Positions 37,435-45,965 of a stretch of DNA of 64,000 nt are shown piece by piece (the stretch's first letter is position 1; every line of letters starts with the position of its first letter). The stretch lies in assembly GCA_905215695.1 (NCBI GenBank), contig CAJMQN010000009.1, forward strand, positions 17,011 through 81,010, given 5' to 3'. This DNA is from an uncultured bacterium. GTDB lineage: Bacteria > Bacillota > Clostridia > Christensenellales > HGM11417. The notes beneath the pieces were generated by a model, which did no database searches, was not told the origin of the DNA, and saw only the letters and a list, made by a program, of their open reading frames with translations. Position numbers and translations under genes: made by a program.

Positions 37435-39592
37435 TCTTTTTGCCCTTTGCCTGCTTGATGGAGAGCGAAATCCGGTTCTTCTTCCGGTCCACGCCTAGGA
37501 CTTTCACGTCCACGACCTCTCCCACTTTGAGCGCCTCCAACGGGTGCTTGATATAGCGGTCGCAGATCTCCGAAATGTGTACGAGTCCGTCCTGATGCAC
37601 CGAAATGTCCACAAACGCGCCGAAGTCCGTGATGTTGCGCACCGTGCCCTTTAAAATCATTCCCTCTTTGAGGTCGTTGATGTCCATGATGTCCGAACGG
37701 AGCATGGGCTTGGGCAGTTCGTCGCGGATGTCCCTGCCCGGCTTGGAGAGTTCCACGATGACGTCCTTCAGGGTCTCTTCGCCGAGTCCCGTCTTTTCCA
37801 TTGCCTCGGTCAAATTGACCTTCTTCAATTTGTCCGCGACCTTCTTGTTGCGGATGTCCTCTTCGGTCATGCCGTAAAAGTCCAACAGTTTTTTGCACGC
37901 CTCGTAGCTCTCCGGATGCACCGCCGTGTTGTCCAAAATGTTCTCGCCGCCGGGTATCCGCAAAAAGCCCGCGCACTGCACGTACGCTTTTTCGCCCACG
38001 CCTTTGACCTTTTTGATCTGCTCGCGGGCGGTAAACGCGCCGTTTTGCTCGCGGTACGCCACCACGTTCTTCGCGACGCTCGCGTTTAAGCCCGAAACAT
38101 AGGTCAGAAGGGGCGCGCTCGCCGTGTTTAAATCCACGCCCACGCTGTTCACGCAGTCCTCAAGGACGCCCGAGAGCGCCGCGTCGAGGCGGGCGGCGGG
38201 CATGTCGTGCTGGTACTGCCCCACGCCGATGGATTTCGGGTCAATCTTGATGAGCTCCGCCAAAGGGTCTTGCAGGCGGCGGGCAATCGAGATCGCGCTC
38301 CGCTTGGTCAGGTCGAAATCGGGGAATTCTTCCACCGCGAGTTTGGACGCGGAGTACACCGACGCACCCGCCTCGCTCACCATCATGTATTCGACCTTGC
38401 GGTCAAGTTTTTTGATTAAATTATTGACGAAAATTTCCGATTCCTTGGACGCCGTGCCGTTGCCGATTGCGATGACGTCCACCGCGTATTTGTCGATGAG
38501 TTTGGTCAGCACCTGCTCGGACTCCGCGATGCGCTCCTGAGGCTTGGTCGGGAAGATGACCGTCGTGTCGAGTACCTTTCCGTGTCCGTCAACAACCGCG
38601 ATTTTACAGCCCGTGCGGTAGGCGGGGTCGAGTCCGATCGTCACTTTGTCCTTGACCGGAGGCTGGAGAAGGAGCTGTTTTAAGTTCGCCTCAAACATGC
38701 TGATTGCCTGTTCGCTCGCGCGGTCGGTCAGCTCCGAGCGCACCTCGCGCTCGATGGACGGGAAGAGCAGGCGGTCGTAGCTGTCCTCCACCGTCTCGCG
38801 CAGGATGGGCGCCATTTCGCCCTCGTTTTTGATGTAGAATTTGTTGCAGATATTGAGCGCGAGAACGCGGTTGAGTTCGAGTTTTACCGAGAGCACCCCC
38901 GCCTTTTCGCCGCGGTTCAGCGCCAAAATGCGGTGGGACGGAATCTCGGATACGCCCTCGTAGAAGTCCGAATACATCTCGAAAATCTTGCTCTCTTCCT
39001 TGTCCTTGTCCGCCATTTTCGCCGAAATCGCGCCGTTTTTCGCCATGACGGCACGGAGCTTTTTGCGGAGTTCCGCGTTGTCAGAGACCATTTCCGCGAT
39101 GATGTCCTTCGCGCCCTGAATCGCCTCTTTGACAGAGCCGACCTTCTTCTCCTCGGACACGAAGCTCTCCGCGAGCGTCTCGAGCGCGGTGAGGGTGATT
39201 TCCTGCTTTAAAATCTCCTCCGCGAGCGGGGTCAAGCCCTTTTCCACCGCGACGGACGCGCGGGTCTTTTTCTTCTGCTTGTACGGGCGGTAGATGTCCT
39301 CTACCTCCGTCATCGTCTCCGCCGCCGCGAGTGCCGCGGTGATTTCTTCCGTCATCTTCCCCTGCTCGGTGATGCTCTTCTCCACTTCCCCTTTGCGTTT
39401 CTCGAGGTTGCGGAGATAGGTCAGACGGTCCGCGAATTCGCGCAGAACCTGATCGTCGCAGTTTCCCGTCATCTCCTTGCGGTAGCGCGCGATGAAGGGA
39501 ATCGTATTTCCCTCGTCAATCAGGGATACGATATTGTTGATTCTCGTGGGGGCAATGTCGAACTCCGAACGGAGTTTTTCTTTGATGTCCAT
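37430..39592 (-). CDS. tex: Tex-family S1 RNA-binding protein
   Basis: This 720-residue protein has the full Tex layout: an N-terminal helical part (IAPTRINNIVSLIDEGNTIPFIARYRKEMTG), the YqgF/RNase H-like fold (TIGLDPAYRTGCKIAVVDGHG near residue 313), the helix-hairpin-helix DNA-binding region (GVDLNTASAPLLTYVSGL near 473) and the C-terminal S1 domain (GMILKGTVRNITDFGAFVDISVHQDGLVHISE near 635). Tex is a conserved transcription accessory factor. The ATG at 39592 with a GGAG site gives the usual start (MDIKEKLRSEF). Confidence 0.95.
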   Translation of the reverse strand: MDIKEKLRSEFDIAPTRINNIVSLIDEGNTIPFIARYRKEMTGNCDDQVLREFADRLTYLRNLEKRKGEVEKSITEQGKMTEEITAALAAAETMTEVEDIYRPYKQKKKTRASVAVEKGLTPLAEEILKQEITLTALETLAESFVSEEKKVGSVKEAIQGAKDIIAEMVSDNAELRKKLRAVMAKNGAISAKMADKDKEESKIFEMYSDFYEGVSEIPSHRILALNRGEKAGVLSVKLELNRVLALNICNKFYIKNEGEMAPILRETVEDSYDRLLFPSIEREVRSELTDRASEQAISMFEANLKQLLLQPPVKDKVTIGLDPAYRTGCKIAVVDGHGKVLDTTVIFPTKPQERIAESEQVLTKLIDKYAVDVIAIGNGTASKESEIFVNNLIKKLDRKVEYMMVSEAGASVYSASKLAVEEFPDFDLTKRSAISIARRLQDPLAELIKIDPKSIGVGQYQHDMPAARLDAALSGVLEDCVNSVGVDLNTASAPLLTYVSGLNASVAKNVVAYREQNGAFTAREQIKKVKGVGEKAYVQCAGFLRIPGGENILDNTAVHPESYEACKKLLDFYGMTEEDIRNKKVADKLKKVNLTEAMEKTGLGEETLKDVIVELSKPGRDIRDELPKPMLRSDIMDINDLKEGMILKGTVRNITDFGAFVDISVHQDGLVHISEICDRYIKHPLEALKVGEVVDVKVLGVDRKKNRISLSIKQAKGKKK

Positions 39593-39658
39593 GCTTGTCT
39601 CCTTTGCTTGACTATTCAACATATTAGCACAATCGGGGGCAAATTTCAAGCGTTTTTT

Positions 39659-40744
39659 TCAATCCCAGCGCTGAAAAAAAACACACTCGATTCCGCCGTT
39701 GTAAAGTTTGCGTTTCCGGCACTTCTCCCCCGCGATGCGCTCGAAATCGCGTTCCGGCGTGATGACGTTCAGACTGCGGATTCCCGCGGATTTCGAATAG
39801 GCGGAGAGCGCCGCGAGAAGTTCGCGCGCCTCCTGTCTGTCCGAGATACGCTCGCCGTAGGGAGGATTGGTCACGAGCGTGCCGCCGGGGAATTTTCGGG
39901 AGCATTTGCGGATGTCCGCGACGCGGAAATCCACCTTTACTCCCGCCTGTTTCGCGTGATACCGAGACATCGAAAGTGCGTTTTCGTCGATGTCGCTCCC
40001 GAAGATTTCGAGCGGACGGGACAGGATTTTTTCGCGAAGCGCTCTGCGGAGGGCGGGGACGTCCGCGTCGCAGGCGCGCCATTTCTCGAAGTCGAAGGTC
40101 GAAGAAAGGTTGGGCGGGACGGCGTTTGCGTAGAGCGCCGCCTCGATCGGGAGCGTGCCCGTGCCGCAGAAGGGGTCGAAAAAGGGTTTGTCCGGCGACC
40201 AATGCGAGAGAATCACGAGCGCGGCGGCGAGGGTTTCCCGAATCGCTGCGGGTCCGTTCAGTCTGCGGTAGCCGCGGAAGGACAGTCCCTTGCCCGTCGT
40301 GTCGAGGTAGAGTTCCGCCACGTCCTCGCGCAGGGAAACCGTCAGGCGGTATTCCTCTTCGCCCGAGAGCGAGGTGACGCCGAGTGACGCGCAGGCGCGG
40401 TCGATGAGCGCCTTTTTGGTCACGCTTGCGCAGACTTCGAAGGCGGAGAGTTTGGATTTTACGCTCTTGCCCGAGACCATGATGCGGGCGTTTTTCGGGA
40501 AGGGAAATTCCGCGCGACGCGCACCCTCGTACAGCTCGTCAAAGGTGCTTGCGGGAAATTTTCCGAGCGGCAATACCACGCGGTCCGCCGCGCGCAGACA
40601 AAAATTCAGGCGGGCGACGTCCGAAAAGTCGCCCTCGAGGTTTACTCTGCCGTTTTCGGTCTGCGTCTCCGAATAGCCCAAGGTATGCAGTTCGTGCCGC
40701 ACCACGCCTTCGAGACCAAAGGCGCACAGGCAGGCGATGTTCAT
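39659..40744 (-). CDS. THUMP-domain class I RNA methyltransferase (RlmL/YpsC type)
   Basis: This 361-residue protein should methylate guanine N2 in 23S rRNA. It has the N-terminal THUMP region (MNIACLCAFGLEGVVRHELHTLG to about residue 155) and a SAM-binding N-MTase fold with FDPFCGTGTLPIEAAL near 190, FGSDIDENALSMSR near 245 and the catalytic TNPPYGERI near 290. The ATG at 40744 is chosen because it gives the family N-terminus. A TTACCA-18-TACAAT promoter lies just upstream. Confidence 0.92.
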   Translation of the reverse strand: MNIACLCAFGLEGVVRHELHTLGYSETQTENGRVNLEGDFSDVARLNFCLRAADRVVLPLGKFPASTFDELYEGARRAEFPFPKNARIMVSGKSVKSKLSAFEVCASVTKKALIDRACASLGVTSLSGEEEYRLTVSLREDVAELYLDTTGKGLSFRGYRRLNGPAAIRETLAAALVILSHWSPDKPFFDPFCGTGTLPIEAALYANAVPPNLSSTFDFEKWRACDADVPALRRALREKILSRPLEIFGSDIDENALSMSRYHAKQAGVKVDFRVADIRKCSRKFPGGTLVTNPPYGERISDRQEARELLAALSAYSKSAGIRSLNVITPERDFERIAGEKCRKRKLYNGGIECVFFQRWD

Positions 40745-40798
40745 CTTTTTCACCCGTATATTGTAGCACAAAACTGCAAAATATGGTAATATATTTTT

Positions 40799-41257
40799 AT
40801 GATTACCGCTTTTGACCCCGTCTTTGACGATAACAGCAAGATTCTCATTCTCGGTTCTATGCCGAGCGTCAAATCCCTCGAGCAGGGGTTCTATTACGGA
40901 CACCCGCAAAATCGGTTCTGGAAAATCCTCGGAGAAATCGTCGGAGAAAGTTTCCCCGACGATATTCCCGGAAAAAAGGCAATGCTTTTAAAGCACGGCA
41001 TCGCGCTCTTCGACGTCATCGCCGCCTGCGAACGGGAGGGGTCGCTCGATTCCGCAATCAGAAACGCGATGCCGGCAGACCTCTCCGTCTTTCCCAATCT
41101 CGGACAGATGAAGGTCTTTACCAACGGGAAACTCGCCGAAAAACTGCTCAAAAAATATTACCCCGATCTGCCCTTTGCACCGCTCCCCTCTACAAGCCCC
41201 GCAAATCAGGCGCACTTCGACAGGGGGAAATGGTTGGAATTGAAAAAATATCTGTAA
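40799..41257 (+). CDS. DNA-deoxyinosine or uracil-DNA glycosylase family protein
   Basis: This 152-residue protein is in the uracil-DNA glycosylase superfamily (G:T/U mismatch or hypoxanthine type). It has ILGSMPSVKSLEQGFYYGHPQNRFW near residue 17, with the active-site loop GSMPS and the conserved HPQN, and the C-terminal PLPSTSPANQAHF motif. It removes deaminated bases in repair. There is no Shine-Dalgarno site and a -10-like TAATAT box lies six bases upstream of the ATG, so the mRNA may be leaderless. Confidence 0.9.
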   Translation: MITAFDPVFDDNSKILILGSMPSVKSLEQGFYYGHPQNRFWKILGEIVGESFPDDIPGKKAMLLKHGIALFDVIAACEREGSLDSAIRNAMPADLSVFPNLGQMKVFTNGKLAEKLLKKYYPDLPFAPLPSTSPANQAHFDRGKWLELKKYL

Positions 41258-41339
41258 TACGAAATACGATTTCGCATAATGAAACGCTTATCCTCTGAAA
41301 TGTGATATTATCAAAGCATCAAGGCAACAAGGAGTAGAT

Positions 41340-41618
41340 ATGACGAAATCTATTTTTCGAGAGATTATGTTTCAGGATAAGTTGAGCGGTATCGAGCAGG
41401 AAATTCACTCGGAGGAGCTCGACAAATTCGATGAAAAAATATCTCGCTGTGAAAACAATCTGCAAGCAATGCTTTCCGCTGAACAATGGAGGGCTTTTAT
41501 AAACTATGAAAGCGAATACTCTGCCAAAATTGCAGTAAAAATAGACGAATGTTGCATGAAAGCTTTTCAAATCGGATTTCTATTCTGTCTGGAGTTGACT
41601 GAATACTATAAAAGTTAA
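41340..41618 (+). CDS. DUF6809-like small protein
   Basis: This 92-residue protein is mainly helical and charged: SIFREIMFQDKLSGIEQEI, then KFDEKISRCENNLQAMLSAEQWRAFINYES, and a C-terminal AFQIGFLFCLELTEYYKS. The pattern of an N-terminal acidic helix, the LSxEQ motif and the xFxxGFxxxL ending is shared with the gene at 50.8 kb. It fits the family of small proteins (DUF6809) common in Clostridia. AAGGAG precedes the start. Function unknown. Confidence 0.7.
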   Translation: MTKSIFREIMFQDKLSGIEQEIHSEELDKFDEKISRCENNLQAMLSAEQWRAFINYESEYSAKIAVKIDECCMKAFQIGFLFCLELTEYYKS

Positions 41619-41621
41619 CCG

Positions 41622-41652
41622 CCGCGCAAACGTGTTGCGCGGCGGCTTTTTT
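41622..41652. terminator. Bidirectional terminator
   Basis: CCGCCGCGCAA and TTGCGCGGCGG form a strong stem, followed by CTTTTTTAA. It lies between convergent genes. Confidence 0.85.
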
Positions 41653-42484
41653 AATCCTTGGTGCGGTAGGTGCGTTTCAGTTTCCAAACCGTGAGCGCGT
41701 AGCACACCGCTACGATTGCCGCGAGCGCGAGCATCGAAAACAATACGTTGTAGTCGTAGCTCGCCTTTTGATAGTAGATTTCGTTCATGCGGAACTGTTT
41801 GCCGAGAATGGAGGTTCCCCAACGCGTGGGCGTAATCCAATAGAACCAAGTTGCCGCGCCCGAGAGAGGAATCACGCAGTCCGAAAATACCACCTGCATG
41901 ATGATGACGAGGAGTACCGGTAGAATCGCGCTCTCCGATTTCTTTAAGAGCGCGGAAATCAACAGTCCGAGCGACGCCACGGACACGTTGGTTAAAAAGA
42001 GCGTCACGATATACACGGGAACGTCGAGAATCGGGTTCGCCATGTTGAAGTCGATGAACAACAGGCTTCCCCCCGCCATAAGGATACTCTGCGCCATGCC
42101 CACCGTCGCGAGCACCGTGAGTTTGGACGCCGCGTAACTCGTCACGTCCAATCCGCCGTAAACCTCTCTGCCGAGCACGTCCCGCTCCTTGCAGATTTCG
42201 CGGTAACTGTTCAGAATTCCCATGAGCGCCGCCATGAATACGAGCACGAATAGCGTCATGTTCGCGTTGGACGCGTCCGGACTCACGTACCCGAGCGTCT
42301 CCCTGCGGGGCGCGAGAAATGCCCCCTTCTGATACACAAGCGCCACGATGCACAGCATGACGGGAGCCTGAAACAACAGCGACAGCACCGTCGGCACGCT
42401 CGTCACGATTTGTCGGAAATACCGAACCGTCAGCACCTTAAAGTGCAGGACGTTCATACGCATGCTCTTTTTAGATCTCTTCAT
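41651..42484 (-). CDS. ABC-2 type transporter permease
   Basis: This 277-residue protein has about six membrane helices in the ABCG/ABC-2 layout: SVPTVLSLLFQAPVMLCIVALVY, then LFVLVFMAALMGILNSYREI, a long coupling region (CKERDVLGREVYGGLDVTSY), and later helices such as LLVIIMQVVFSDCVIPL. It overlaps the 3' end of the FHA-ABC ATPase gene by 14 bases, so the two are the permease and ATPase of one exporter. The substrate is not predictable. Confidence 0.9.
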   Translation of the reverse strand: MKRSKKSMRMNVLHFKVLTVRYFRQIVTSVPTVLSLLFQAPVMLCIVALVYQKGAFLAPRRETLGYVSPDASNANMTLFVLVFMAALMGILNSYREICKERDVLGREVYGGLDVTSYAASKLTVLATVGMAQSILMAGGSLLFIDFNMANPILDVPVYIVTLFLTNVSVASLGLLISALLKKSESAILPVLLVIIMQVVFSDCVIPLSGAATWFYWITPTRWGTSILGKQFRMNEIYYQKASYDYNVLFSMLALAAIVAVCYALTVWKLKRTYRTKD

Positions 42485-44141
42485 GTTCGTCCTCCTCCGG
42501 CAGTGGCTCGGGCGGCGCGGGAAAATCGGAATCTTCGGGCGCGCGTTCGGGCGGCGCGGGAAATTCGAGGGGGTCGGGGAATTCGGGAGAGACGGAAAAA
42601 TCGGAATTGGCGGGCGCGCGCTCCGGCGGCGCGGATTCTTCCGGTTTCTCGGGAGGCTCGGAGGGCGTCAAAAGTTCTTCGCCGTACAGCTCCGCGAATC
42701 TCTTCATCATATTCTTGTAGGACTCCGTCGAACGGTACTTCTTTTCGTACTGACGGCAGTTCTTTTCCTCGGTCAGCGCCGCGAAAATGCGCGAATAGCT
42801 CTTGCGGTTGAAGTAGCGGAATACACCCTCGTGCGAACCGTAATAGCACAGTCTGCCGCCCTTGCCCAAAAATGCGATTTTGTCGCATTTGTCGAGATTC
42901 TCCATCGCGTGCGTGATGACCACAATCGTTCTGCCCTTCGCCGCAAGCTCCTTTAAGAGCGCCATCATCTCGAGGTCGAGGTCGGGAGAGAGTCCGCTCG
43001 TCGGTTCGTCCAAAAAAATCACCTTCGGGTCGGACAAAAGCTCCATCGCAATCGACACGCGCTTGCGCTGACCGCCGGACAGGCTCGAAATTTTGAGTTT
43101 CTCCTTGCCCGTCAGTTTGACGTCCTCTATCGCCTCGGCGACGCGGGCGCGCACTTCTTCCCGTTTTAAATCCGTGCGCATGCGGATGAGCGCGGTATAG
43201 TACAGCCCCTCTTCCACCGAGAGGTCGTCGTGCATGACGTCCCTTTGGGGTACGTAGCCGATGACGCCCTTGTAGGAGTTGATATTGTCGTAATAGTCGT
43301 TGGTGTCGTAAAAGATTCTGCCCCGCGTCGCCGGACGGAGTCCGTTGATACAGTCGAGAATCGTGCTCTTTCCCGCGCCGCTTCCGCCCACGATCGCCAC
43401 GAAATCCCCCGCTTTGACCGAAAAGCTCACGTCCGACACGAGCCGCACCCGCTTTCCCTTCGCGTTGCGGTCGGGCACTTCCCGCGAGATGTTCACGACG
43501 TCGATGCCGATGCCCCCCGCCGAGGTCGAGTACAGCAGTTTCTTATCGAAATATGTATAAGCCGCCGACGAAATCGAAATCCGGTCGTAGTCGGACAGTT
43601 TGGCGCGTTTGATTTTGCGGTTGTTCACGTAGGTGCCGTTGATGCTGTGCAGATCCTCTACGTAACAGCTCTCCCCGTCGAAGATGATACGGCAGTGCTG
43701 CGCCGAGACCTGCGGACTCTTGACCACAAGGTCGCAGGTCTCCGCACGTCCGATCACCGTCACCGTCTTGCGCGTCAAGTCCAACGTTTTGGAGGAACCG
43801 CGGCGGCGCGCAATCTTTTTGACCACGGATACCCGCACAACCGCTTCCGCCTTCTTTTCGTTCTTCTTGCGGATGACGAGTTCGCCCTCGCATTTGGCGG
43901 GCTTTTTCAGGCGTTTGCCGTTTAAGAGCACCTCGCTCTTTGCGTCGAAGGGGGTCAGATCCATGACGTACCACACGCCGTTGCGGTTGTCGAACAGAAT
44001 CTGTTCGGGCAGGACGAGCGCGTCCCTTACCACTACCGCGTTCGTACGCTTGGAGCCGAGCGAAAATCTTGTCAGAGATTCGCTGTCGAAAAATCGGAAC
44101 AGCTCTCCTTCGGTTATTTTTAAAATCAGATTGTCGGGCAT
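42471..44141 (-). CDS. FHA-domain ABC transporter ATPase (ABCG type)
   Basis: This 556-residue protein fuses an FHA phosphothreonine-binding region (residues about 100-190; VIGRAETCDLVV, SAQHCRII, DLHSINGTYVNN) to an ABCG-type ATPase: Walker A VGGSGAGKST near 254, signature SSLSGGQRKRVSIA near 355, Walker B PKVIFLDEPTSGLSPDLD near 373. The last 65 residues are a Pro/Glu-rich disordered tail with repeated PPERAP blocks. Paired with the next gene it resembles a split form of the single-chain FHA-ABC exporter Rv1747. Such FHA domains are regulated by Ser/Thr kinases. The start could be this ATG or a TTG 12 bases upstream. Confidence 0.88.
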   Translation of the reverse strand: MPDNLILKITEGELFRFFDSESLTRFSLGSKRTNAVVVRDALVLPEQILFDNRNGVWYVMDLTPFDAKSEVLLNGKRLKKPAKCEGELVIRKKNEKKAEAVVRVSVVKKIARRRGSSKTLDLTRKTVTVIGRAETCDLVVKSPQVSAQHCRIIFDGESCYVEDLHSINGTYVNNRKIKRAKLSDYDRISISSAAYTYFDKKLLYSTSAGGIGIDVVNISREVPDRNAKGKRVRLVSDVSFSVKAGDFVAIVGGSGAGKSTILDCINGLRPATRGRIFYDTNDYYDNINSYKGVIGYVPQRDVMHDDLSVEEGLYYTALIRMRTDLKREEVRARVAEAIEDVKLTGKEKLKISSLSGGQRKRVSIAMELLSDPKVIFLDEPTSGLSPDLDLEMMALLKELAAKGRTIVVITHAMENLDKCDKIAFLGKGGRLCYYGSHEGVFRYFNRKSYSRIFAALTEEKNCRQYEKKYRSTESYKNMMKRFAELYGEELLTPSEPPEKPEESAPPERAPANSDFSVSPEFPDPLEFPAPPERAPEDSDFPAPPEPLPEEDEHEEI

Positions 44142-44143
44142 CG

Positions 44144-45523
44144 CTATTTCCAAAATCTCCTCAATGTTTTATCGCTCCCGTAGGGAGGGTATTTCATATT
44201 CAACTCGAATCCGCCCCTCGACAGAACGGATTTGAAGTGCGACAGCTCAAAAAATCCGCGATAGCCGTGATAACTCCCGAGTCCGCTCTCCCCCGCGCCG
44301 CCGAAGGGCAGTCCCTCCGGAAGCAGGTGCGAGACCGTGTCGTTGATACAGCCGCCCCCGAAGGGAAGCGCGGAAAATTCTTCCGCCGTCCGCGCGTCCC
44401 GGGTAAAAACGTACAGCGCGAGCGGGGTCGGGCGTTTCAATATCTCTTCCTTCGCGCCCGCCGCGCTGTCAAAGGGCAGAATGGGCAGAATCGGACAGAA
44501 GAGTTCTTCCGCCATCGCCGCGGCGTTCGGGGCGGGAAAAATCAGCGTAAGCGGAAACCTGCGTTTCTCCCGGTCGGGCGTTCCGCCGCGATAGACGATT
44601 TCCTGTCCTTCGAGGAAACTCTCGGCGCGGTCGAAGGCGGCGGCATCTATCAGTTTTCCCCAATCCGGACTCTCCACGCCGCCCGGGTACATGGCGAGAT
44701 ACGCGCTTTTCAGTTCTTCGACGAGTTCGGGGAGAATCGAACGCTCCGCGAGCAGGTAGTCCGGCGCCACGCAGGTCTGTCCGCAGTTTAAACACTTGCC
44801 CCACACGATACGGCGGGCGGCGAGTTTTAAGTCCGCGGTCGCGTCCACGACCGCAGGGCTTTTGCCGCCGAGTTCGAGGGTCACGGGGGTCAGATTCTTT
44901 GCCGCCGCCTCATAGACGATTCTTCCCACACGGGTGCTCCCCGTAAAGAAGATATGGTCGAATGTTTGGGCGAGCAAAAAGCCGTTCCGCTCCACGCTCC
45001 CCCTCTCCGCGCGCACGAGGCGGGGGTCGAAGGCGTCCGAGAGCAGGCGCACGAGCGCGTCCGAGGACGCGGGCGAACGCTCCGAAAAGGTCACGTAAGC
45101 CGCGTTGCCCGCCGCGAGCGCCGCGACAAGGGGAACCAAACCGAGTTGCAGCGGGTAGTTCCAAGGCACGAAAATCAGGACGACTCCCTTCGGCTCGGGG
45201 GTCACGCGGCATTTCGAGGGGAAATTTGCGATTCCGCCCTTCGCGCGGCGGGGTTTCATCCACTTCTTCAGGTTCTTCTCCGCGACGGACAGCTCGTGAT
45301 AGAACATGCCGAGTTCTGTGGCGTATGCCTCGAAACCGCCCTTGCCGAGATCCTCGGAGAGCGCGGCGAGAAGCTCCCCTTCCCGATTCTTCACCGCCTG
45401 ACCGAGCGCGCGGAGGGCGCGGATACGGAATTCCGCCGGGCGCGTCACGCCCGTTCCGAAATACTCGCGCATCCGCGCGAGCTCCGTACTCCCCTGCTCT
45501 CTTGCCTGTTTCTGTCCTGCCAT
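44144..45523 (-). CDS. Aldehyde dehydrogenase (class 3-like)
   Basis: This 459-residue enzyme oxidises aldehydes with NAD(P)+. It has the class 3 pattern: VPWNYPLQLGLVPLVAALAAGNA near residue 125, FTGSTRVGRIV near 205, the general base in TLELGGKSPAVV near 226 and the catalytic cysteine region CLNCGQTCVAPDY near 264. The C-terminal part (PFGGAGESGLGSYHGYRGF) is normal. It lies at the head of the ABC transporter operon and opposite the hydrogenase operon, with a Rex-type operator between them, so redox-controlled expression is likely. The physiological aldehyde is unknown. Confidence 0.92.
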   Translation of the reverse strand: MAGQKQAREQGSTELARMREYFGTGVTRPAEFRIRALRALGQAVKNREGELLAALSEDLGKGGFEAYATELGMFYHELSVAEKNLKKWMKPRRAKGGIANFPSKCRVTPEPKGVVLIFVPWNYPLQLGLVPLVAALAAGNAAYVTFSERSPASSDALVRLLSDAFDPRLVRAERGSVERNGFLLAQTFDHIFFTGSTRVGRIVYEAAAKNLTPVTLELGGKSPAVVDATADLKLAARRIVWGKCLNCGQTCVAPDYLLAERSILPELVEELKSAYLAMYPGGVESPDWGKLIDAAAFDRAESFLEGQEIVYRGGTPDREKRRFPLTLIFPAPNAAAMAEELFCPILPILPFDSAAGAKEEILKRPTPLALYVFTRDARTAEEFSALPFGGGCINDTVSHLLPEGLPFGGAGESGLGSYHGYRGFFELSHFKSVLSRGGFELNMKYPPYGSDKTLRRFWK

Positions 45524-45589
45524 CCTCTTTGCCTCGCCTTTTTTCTGCTATTATTTCCCAATTCGGACGGAATTATTTTGCTTTTCTCT

Positions 45590-45595
45590 ATTGTA
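45590..45595 (-). promoter_or_regulatory. Extended -10 box for the aldehyde dehydrogenase gene
   Basis: TGTTACAAT on the minus strand is an extended -10 box about 70 bases upstream of the start. The -35 match is poor, so activation by the extended element or a regulator is possible. Confidence 0.5.
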
Positions 45596-45626
45596 ACATA
45601 TTTTATGCGTTTTGTCCTCTCAAAGT

Positions 45627-45644
45627 TTGTGAGATTTTTCACAA
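45627..45644. promoter_or_regulatory. Rex-type redox operator
   Basis: TTGTGAGATTTTTCACAA matches the 18-base Rex operator pattern TTGTGA-N6-TCACAA, flanked by an extra T and A. It lies between divergent promoters, just upstream of the -35 box of the hydrogenase operon and about 35 bases from the -10 of the aldehyde dehydrogenase gene. Rex senses the NADH/NAD+ ratio and controls fermentative and hydrogen-producing genes in Bacillota. No rex gene is in the window. Confidence 0.75.
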
Positions 45645-45649
45645 ATCCC

Positions 45650-45678
45650 TTGCGGGAAACGCGAGGATATGTTAAAAT
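45650..45678 (+). promoter_or_regulatory. Promoter of the hydrogenase operon
   Basis: TTGCGG, exactly 17 bases and TAAAAT in an extended TGT context lie about 35 bases upstream of the ferredoxin-like gene. The Rex-type operator abuts the -35 side. Confidence 0.7.
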
Positions 45679-45710
45679 AGGAAGTGCCAAACGACAAGGA
45701 GAATGATGAT

Positions 45711-45959
45711 ATGAAAATCAGTGTTTGCGTCGGCAGTTCCTGCCATCTCAAAGGGTCTTACGCGGTCATCGCCAAATTCAAGGAAATCATCGCCGCCTAC
45801 AAGCTCGAGGATAAGGTCGAGCTTTCCGCGAGTTTCTGTCTCGGCAGGTGCGCCACCGGCGTCACCGTCAAGGCGGACGAGGAGTTTCTCGACAACGTCA
45901 GCGAAGAGAACGCCGAGCGCGTTTTCGTCGAACATATTCTTCCCCGCGTCGCGGGCTGA
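45711..45959 (+). CDS. Thioredoxin-like 2Fe-2S ferredoxin (NuoE-type)
   Basis: This 82-residue protein has the four-cysteine pattern of thioredoxin-like [2Fe-2S] proteins: CVGSSCHLKG at the N-terminus and CLGRCATGVTVK near residue 43. Such proteins pass electrons to or from hydrogenase-like partners. A good AAGGAGAATGATGAT site leads to the ATG at 45711. It is followed six bases later by the sensory hydrogenase, so it is the first gene of a four-gene operon. Confidence 0.88.
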   Translation: MKISVCVGSSCHLKGSYAVIAKFKEIIAAYKLEDKVELSASFCLGRCATGVTVKADEEFLDNVSEENAERVFVEHILPRVAG

Positions 45960-45965
45960 TTTGCC

